In this document: piece after piece, positions 61,421-64,000 of the stretch
Layout of the letters: each line of letters starts with the position of its first letter
How positions within the stretch are numbered: position 1 is the first letter of the stretch
From: Aphodosoma sp045631465
Lineage (GTDB): Bacteria > Bacteroidota > Bacteroidia > Bacteroidales > Paludibacteraceae
Reading direction: 5' to 3'
DNA length: 64,000 nucleotides
NCBI GenBank assembly: GCA_045631465.1
Contig: JAZQUV010000024.1
Coordinates: 30,013-94,012 of the forward strand
The notes under the pieces: model-generated
What the model was told of the DNA's origin: nothing
What the model saw: only the letters and a program-made list of their open reading frames with translations
The model's database searches: none
Made by a program: the position numbers and the translations under genes

Positions 61421-63379
61421 TTATGCTTTTTTTGCTTTAATTGTAGCTACGATGAGGTAAACAATGATTGCAATGTACATCACAAGACCGAGGATTTGTG
61501 AACCTGCAGTTGCATACCAATCTGCTTGGAAGAAGTCGAGACCACCAAACTTCATAGCAGCCGAAACTACACCCATCAATGCTCCACCTGCGATGAATCC
61601 AGATGCGAGCAATGTGCCACGTTCCATGCGAGCATTGTTGAGTGCTGCATCTTTTGAACGTGTAGATACATACCAGCTAATCAAACCTCCCACGATGAGC
61701 GGAGTATTCAAATACAATGGAATGAACATACCTAATGCGAATGGCAATACAGGCACGCCAAGCAAGTTGAGCAACAAGGCAAGAATTGCACCTGCGCCGT
61801 AGAGCATCCAAGGTGCGCCTTGGCCCATCATCAATGGCTCGATAACGGCTGCCATTGCATTGGCTTGTGGCGCAGCAAGTGCGTTGTCGCCAGTGAAACC
61901 ATAAACCTCTTTGAGTACGATCATTACACCACCTACTGTGGCTGCTGACACCAATGTGCCGAGGAACTTCCATGTCTCTTGTTTGGCTGGTGTGACACCA
62001 ATCCAATAACCAATTTTCAAGTCGGTGATGAAACCTCCTGCCATCGACAATGCTGTACATACAACACCACCAATGACCATAGATGCTACCATACCTGATG
62101 TGCCTTCGAGACCTACGCTAACCAACACCATAGAGGCTACGATGAGGGTCATCAATGTCATACCCGACACTGGATTTGAACCTACGATAGCAATGGCATT
62201 TGCCGCTACTGTAGTGAACAAGAACGAGATAACCAACACTACCAAGAAGGCTACGATGGTTTGCATCAAATTGTTGATTACGCCAAAATAGAAGAATACG
62301 AATACGATGATGAGTGCTGCGAGGATAGAAATCAAGATGAGTTTCATCGAAAGGTCGCGCTCGGTGCGTGGAAGTGCTTCTGCTACGGCTTTGCCTTTGC
62401 CACCAAGTTCTTTTGCTGCCAAACCTGCAGCTCCTTTGATTACGCCCCACGATTTGATGATGCCGATAACACCTGCCATTGCGATAGCTCCTACACCGAT
62501 GAAACGTCCGTAGTTGAGGAAGATTTCGTTGGTTGTCATGCTTGCAATCTCAGGGTTGCCATATGCACCAAACAATGGCACTACGAAGAACCAAATGAAG
62601 AACGAACCTGCACAGATAATCAAGCTATATTTGAGTCCAATGATATAGCCAAGACCTAATACTGCGGCTGATGTGTTGATAGAGAATTCCATTTTGAGTT
62701 TTTGCGAAATCTCTGCTCCCCAACCCATCATTGTGGTTGAAAGACGGTCGCTCCATGCTCCGAATGTTGATACTGCAAAGTCGTAGAGACCGCCGATGAG
62801 ACCTGCGATGAGCAATGGTTTGGCTTGACTACCACCCTTTTCGCCAGACACGAGCACTTGAGTTGTGGCTGTTGCCTCAGGGAAAGGATACTTGCCGTGC
62901 ATGTCGCTTACGAAGTATTTGCGGAATGGTATCAAGAACAAGATACCGAGGATACCGCCGAGCAATGAACTCAAGAATACTTGCATGAACGACACTGTCA
63001 ACTCTGGATATTTAGCCTCGAGGATGTAGAGCGCTGGCAATGTGAAGATTGCACCTGCTACAATCACACCCGAAGCTGAACCAATCGACTGAATGATTAC
63101 GTTTTCGCCAAGAGCGTTTTTACGGCCTGTGGCACTTGCAAGACCTACTGCGATAATCGCAATCGGAATTGCTGCTTCGAATACTTGTCCCACTTTCAAT
63201 CCTAGATAAGCAGCTGCTGCCGAAAAGAGCACTGCCATCACCAAACCAAGTGTCACTGAATAGGCGTTAGCCTCTGGAACTACTTTGTTTGGCGGAAGAA
63301 TCGGAACATACTTTTCTCCCGGTTTCAACTCGCGAGTTGCATTCTCCGGAAGACCAATTTGTTGTTTTTCTTCTGACAT
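61421..63379 (-). CDS. OPT family oligopeptide transporter
   Basis: 652 aa, about 15 hydrophobic segments. OPT family (proton-coupled peptide or metal-chelate uptake): N-terminal cytoplasmic RELKPGEKYVPILPPNKVVPEANAYSVTLGLVMAVLFSAAAAYLGLKVGQVFEAAIP, NALGENVIIQSIGSASGVIVAGAIFTLPALYIL near 90, a central IVGSNPVSGMTLMTLIVASMVL near 400, and a C-terminal GLISWYVSTRSKDAALNNARMERGTLLASGFIAGGALMGVV. The KYVPILPP opening is typical of the bacterial subgroup. Substrate unknown. Single gene with its own terminator; the spacer upstream holds degenerate TTAGTGGTTAGAGG repeats. Confidence 0.95.
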   Translation of the reverse strand: MSEEKQQIGLPENATRELKPGEKYVPILPPNKVVPEANAYSVTLGLVMAVLFSAAAAYLGLKVGQVFEAAIPIAIIAVGLASATGRKNALGENVIIQSIGSASGVIVAGAIFTLPALYILEAKYPELTVSFMQVFLSSLLGGILGILFLIPFRKYFVSDMHGKYPFPEATATTQVLVSGEKGGSQAKPLLIAGLIGGLYDFAVSTFGAWSDRLSTTMMGWGAEISQKLKMEFSINTSAAVLGLGYIIGLKYSLIICAGSFFIWFFVVPLFGAYGNPEIASMTTNEIFLNYGRFIGVGAIAMAGVIGIIKSWGVIKGAAGLAAKELGGKGKAVAEALPRTERDLSMKLILISILAALIIVFVFFYFGVINNLMQTIVAFLVVLVISFLFTTVAANAIAIVGSNPVSGMTLMTLIVASMVLVSVGLEGTSGMVASMVIGGVVCTALSMAGGFITDLKIGYWIGVTPAKQETWKFLGTLVSAATVGGVMIVLKEVYGFTGDNALAAPQANAMAAVIEPLMMGQGAPWMLYGAGAILALLLNLLGVPVLPFALGMFIPLYLNTPLIVGGLISWYVSTRSKDAALNNARMERGTLLASGFIAGGALMGVVSAAMKFGGLDFFQADWYATAGSQILGLVMYIAIIVYLIVATIKAKKA

Positions 63380-63440
63380 AGTTTTTTTTAGTTAATAGTT
63401 AGTATTTAGTGTTTAGAGGTTAGTGGTTAGAGGTTAGTGA

Positions 63441-63474
63441 TTTAATTTAATTTAATTTAATTTGATTTGATTTG
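63441..63474. repeat. pentamer microsatellite beside repeat A12
   Basis: TTTAA four times, then TTTGA twice and TTTG, ending directly at the AACCCC end of repeat A12. Confidence 0.85.
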
Positions 63475-63590
63475 AACCCCCTCCCGCTTCGCGTACTCCC
63501 CCTATGAACAGGGGGAGAATTTTTAGGGTACAGTGCATTCTATAACTGCTCCCCTGTTTATAGGGGAGCTGTCCGTAGGACTGAGGGGTT
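63475..63590. repeat. repeat family A, copy A12 (short form)
   Basis: AACCCCCTCC start, left hairpin CCCCCTATGAACAGGGGG, the conserved AGGGTACAGTGCATTC, right hairpin CTCCCCTGTTTATAGGGGAG and GAGGGGTT end. Its right end is 19 bp from the stop of the second DUF559 gene. Confidence 0.85.
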
Positions 63591-63609
63591 GAAATTATTA
63601 ATTATAAAT

Positions 63610-64000
63610 TTACTTATTTTTTATTTCTGCTATTTTTGCTTTTATTGTTGCAAGTACATTTTCGGGATATAAAAATATCTCTCTATTTTCAAAACGCAAT
63701 ATCTTTACATTATATGTCCTACTGAGATATTCACTACGTTGCAAATCATAATCGTAACCTTCTGATGTAAAGTGAGGCTGTCCATCTAACTCAATACCCA
63801 AATGTAATTCGGGACTATAAAAATCAAGTACATACGGACCTATACTGTATTGGCGACGAAACTTTATGCCTTCGACTTGCCTACCTTTTAGCATAAGCCA
63901 CAGAGTTGCTTCGGCACTTGTTGCGTTAGTGCGAAGTTCGCGTCGTAATGCTTTTTGTTCTGTGCGATTGATGCTAAAATTGGCATCATTATGCTGTTGT
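63610..64000 (-). CDS. DUF559 endonuclease-fold protein, 5' part beyond window
   Basis: The frame is open from the stop at 63610 to the window end (130 codons), so the start lies outside. An internal Met at 63894 is not the start, because the conserved N-terminal block (EQKALRRELRTNATSAEATLWLMLKGRQVEGIKFRRQ) precedes and spans it. Same family as 5993-6370: GPYVLDFYSPELHLGIELDG with the conserved D, E and D, QPHFTSEGYDYD, and VKILRFENREIFLYPENVL. The two proteins are clearly homologous but diverged, so not a recent duplicate. It is minus strand with repeat A12 19 bp past its stop, the same arrangement as the first. Confidence 0.9.
   Translation of the reverse strand, partial: QQHNDANFSINRTEQKALRRELRTNATSAEATLWLMLKGRQVEGIKFRRQYSIGPYVLDFYSPELHLGIELDGQPHFTSEGYDYDLQRSEYLSRTYNVKILRFENREIFLYPENVLATIKAKIAEIKNK

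Overview
The window reads as a chromosomal segment of a Bacteroidales-type bacterium (Bacteroidota). The reasons are the lineage-typical promoter pattern TTTG-N19/20-TAnnTTTG found upstream of at least nine genes, the absence of clear Shine-Dalgarno sequences, the families present (DUF3575, DUF3868, Mfa1/Mfa2 fimbriae, DUF4301, DUF5106, DUF1343, a B12-dependent NrdJ with a C-terminal zinc ribbon, a CBM20-type 4-alpha-glucanotransferase), and low GC. A bile-salt-hydrolase-like amidase and a fimbrial locus suggest a host-associated life. Species cannot be read from the sequence.

Layout. 0-2.4 kb: AT-rich two-gene module headed by an AIPR (abortive phage resistance) protein with a nuclease-like N-terminus. 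2.4-9.7 kb, minus strand: acetyltransferase, rpe, trmN6, a DUF559 nuclease gene inside a cluster of dispersed repeats, then the trkH-trkA-tadA operon. 9.9-19.5 kb, plus strand: ligA, DUF6913-like, TraB/GumN, dapA, a TPR protein, RNase P RNA, YihY and a NamZ-like protein. 19.6-23.4 kb: tRNA-Phe, then an AT-rich group of small envelope genes, including a gene broken by an in-frame TAG and its intact paralogue. 23.5-33 kb: a secreted EEP-type phosphatase/nuclease, a nucleotidyltransferase, a TPR protein with gyrA, an HTH regulator surrounded by repeated operator-like palindromes, and the zinc-ribbon/Nif3 pair. 33.6-43.2 kb: a minus-strand run nrdJ, malQ, secreted hypothetical, DUF4301, comEC. 44-48.4 kb, plus strand: yicC, def, the amidase, DUF5106. 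48.7-60.9 kb, minus strand: a seven-gene Mfa-type fimbrial locus. 61.4-63.4 kb: an OPT peptide transporter. 63.6-64 kb: a second, window-truncated DUF559 gene.

The most striking non-coding feature is a set of dispersed intergenic repeats. Family A (12 full or half copies) is a large imperfect palindrome with paired inner hairpins. Two subfamilies occur whose loop sequences differ in a matched way on both arms, and one copy is a chimera. Both DUF559 genes lie directly against family A copies with the stop codon facing the repeat, which suggests a REP/RAYT-like partnership with a Vsr-like PD-(D/E)XK nuclease. Smaller families B and C are each flanked by 10-13 bp direct repeats, family D is a ~110 bp unit with hairpin ends, and many spacers consist of short degenerate direct repeats, one of which lies inside the RNase P RNA.

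In the fimbrial locus the DUF3575 and DUF3868 assembly-associated genes come first, then the major subunit (mfa1), a strong terminator, the anchor (mfa2), and three large accessory lipoproteins. The terminator would give more major subunit than anchor and tip proteins. A long leader with a strong hairpin and a 19-A tract lie upstream of the locus.
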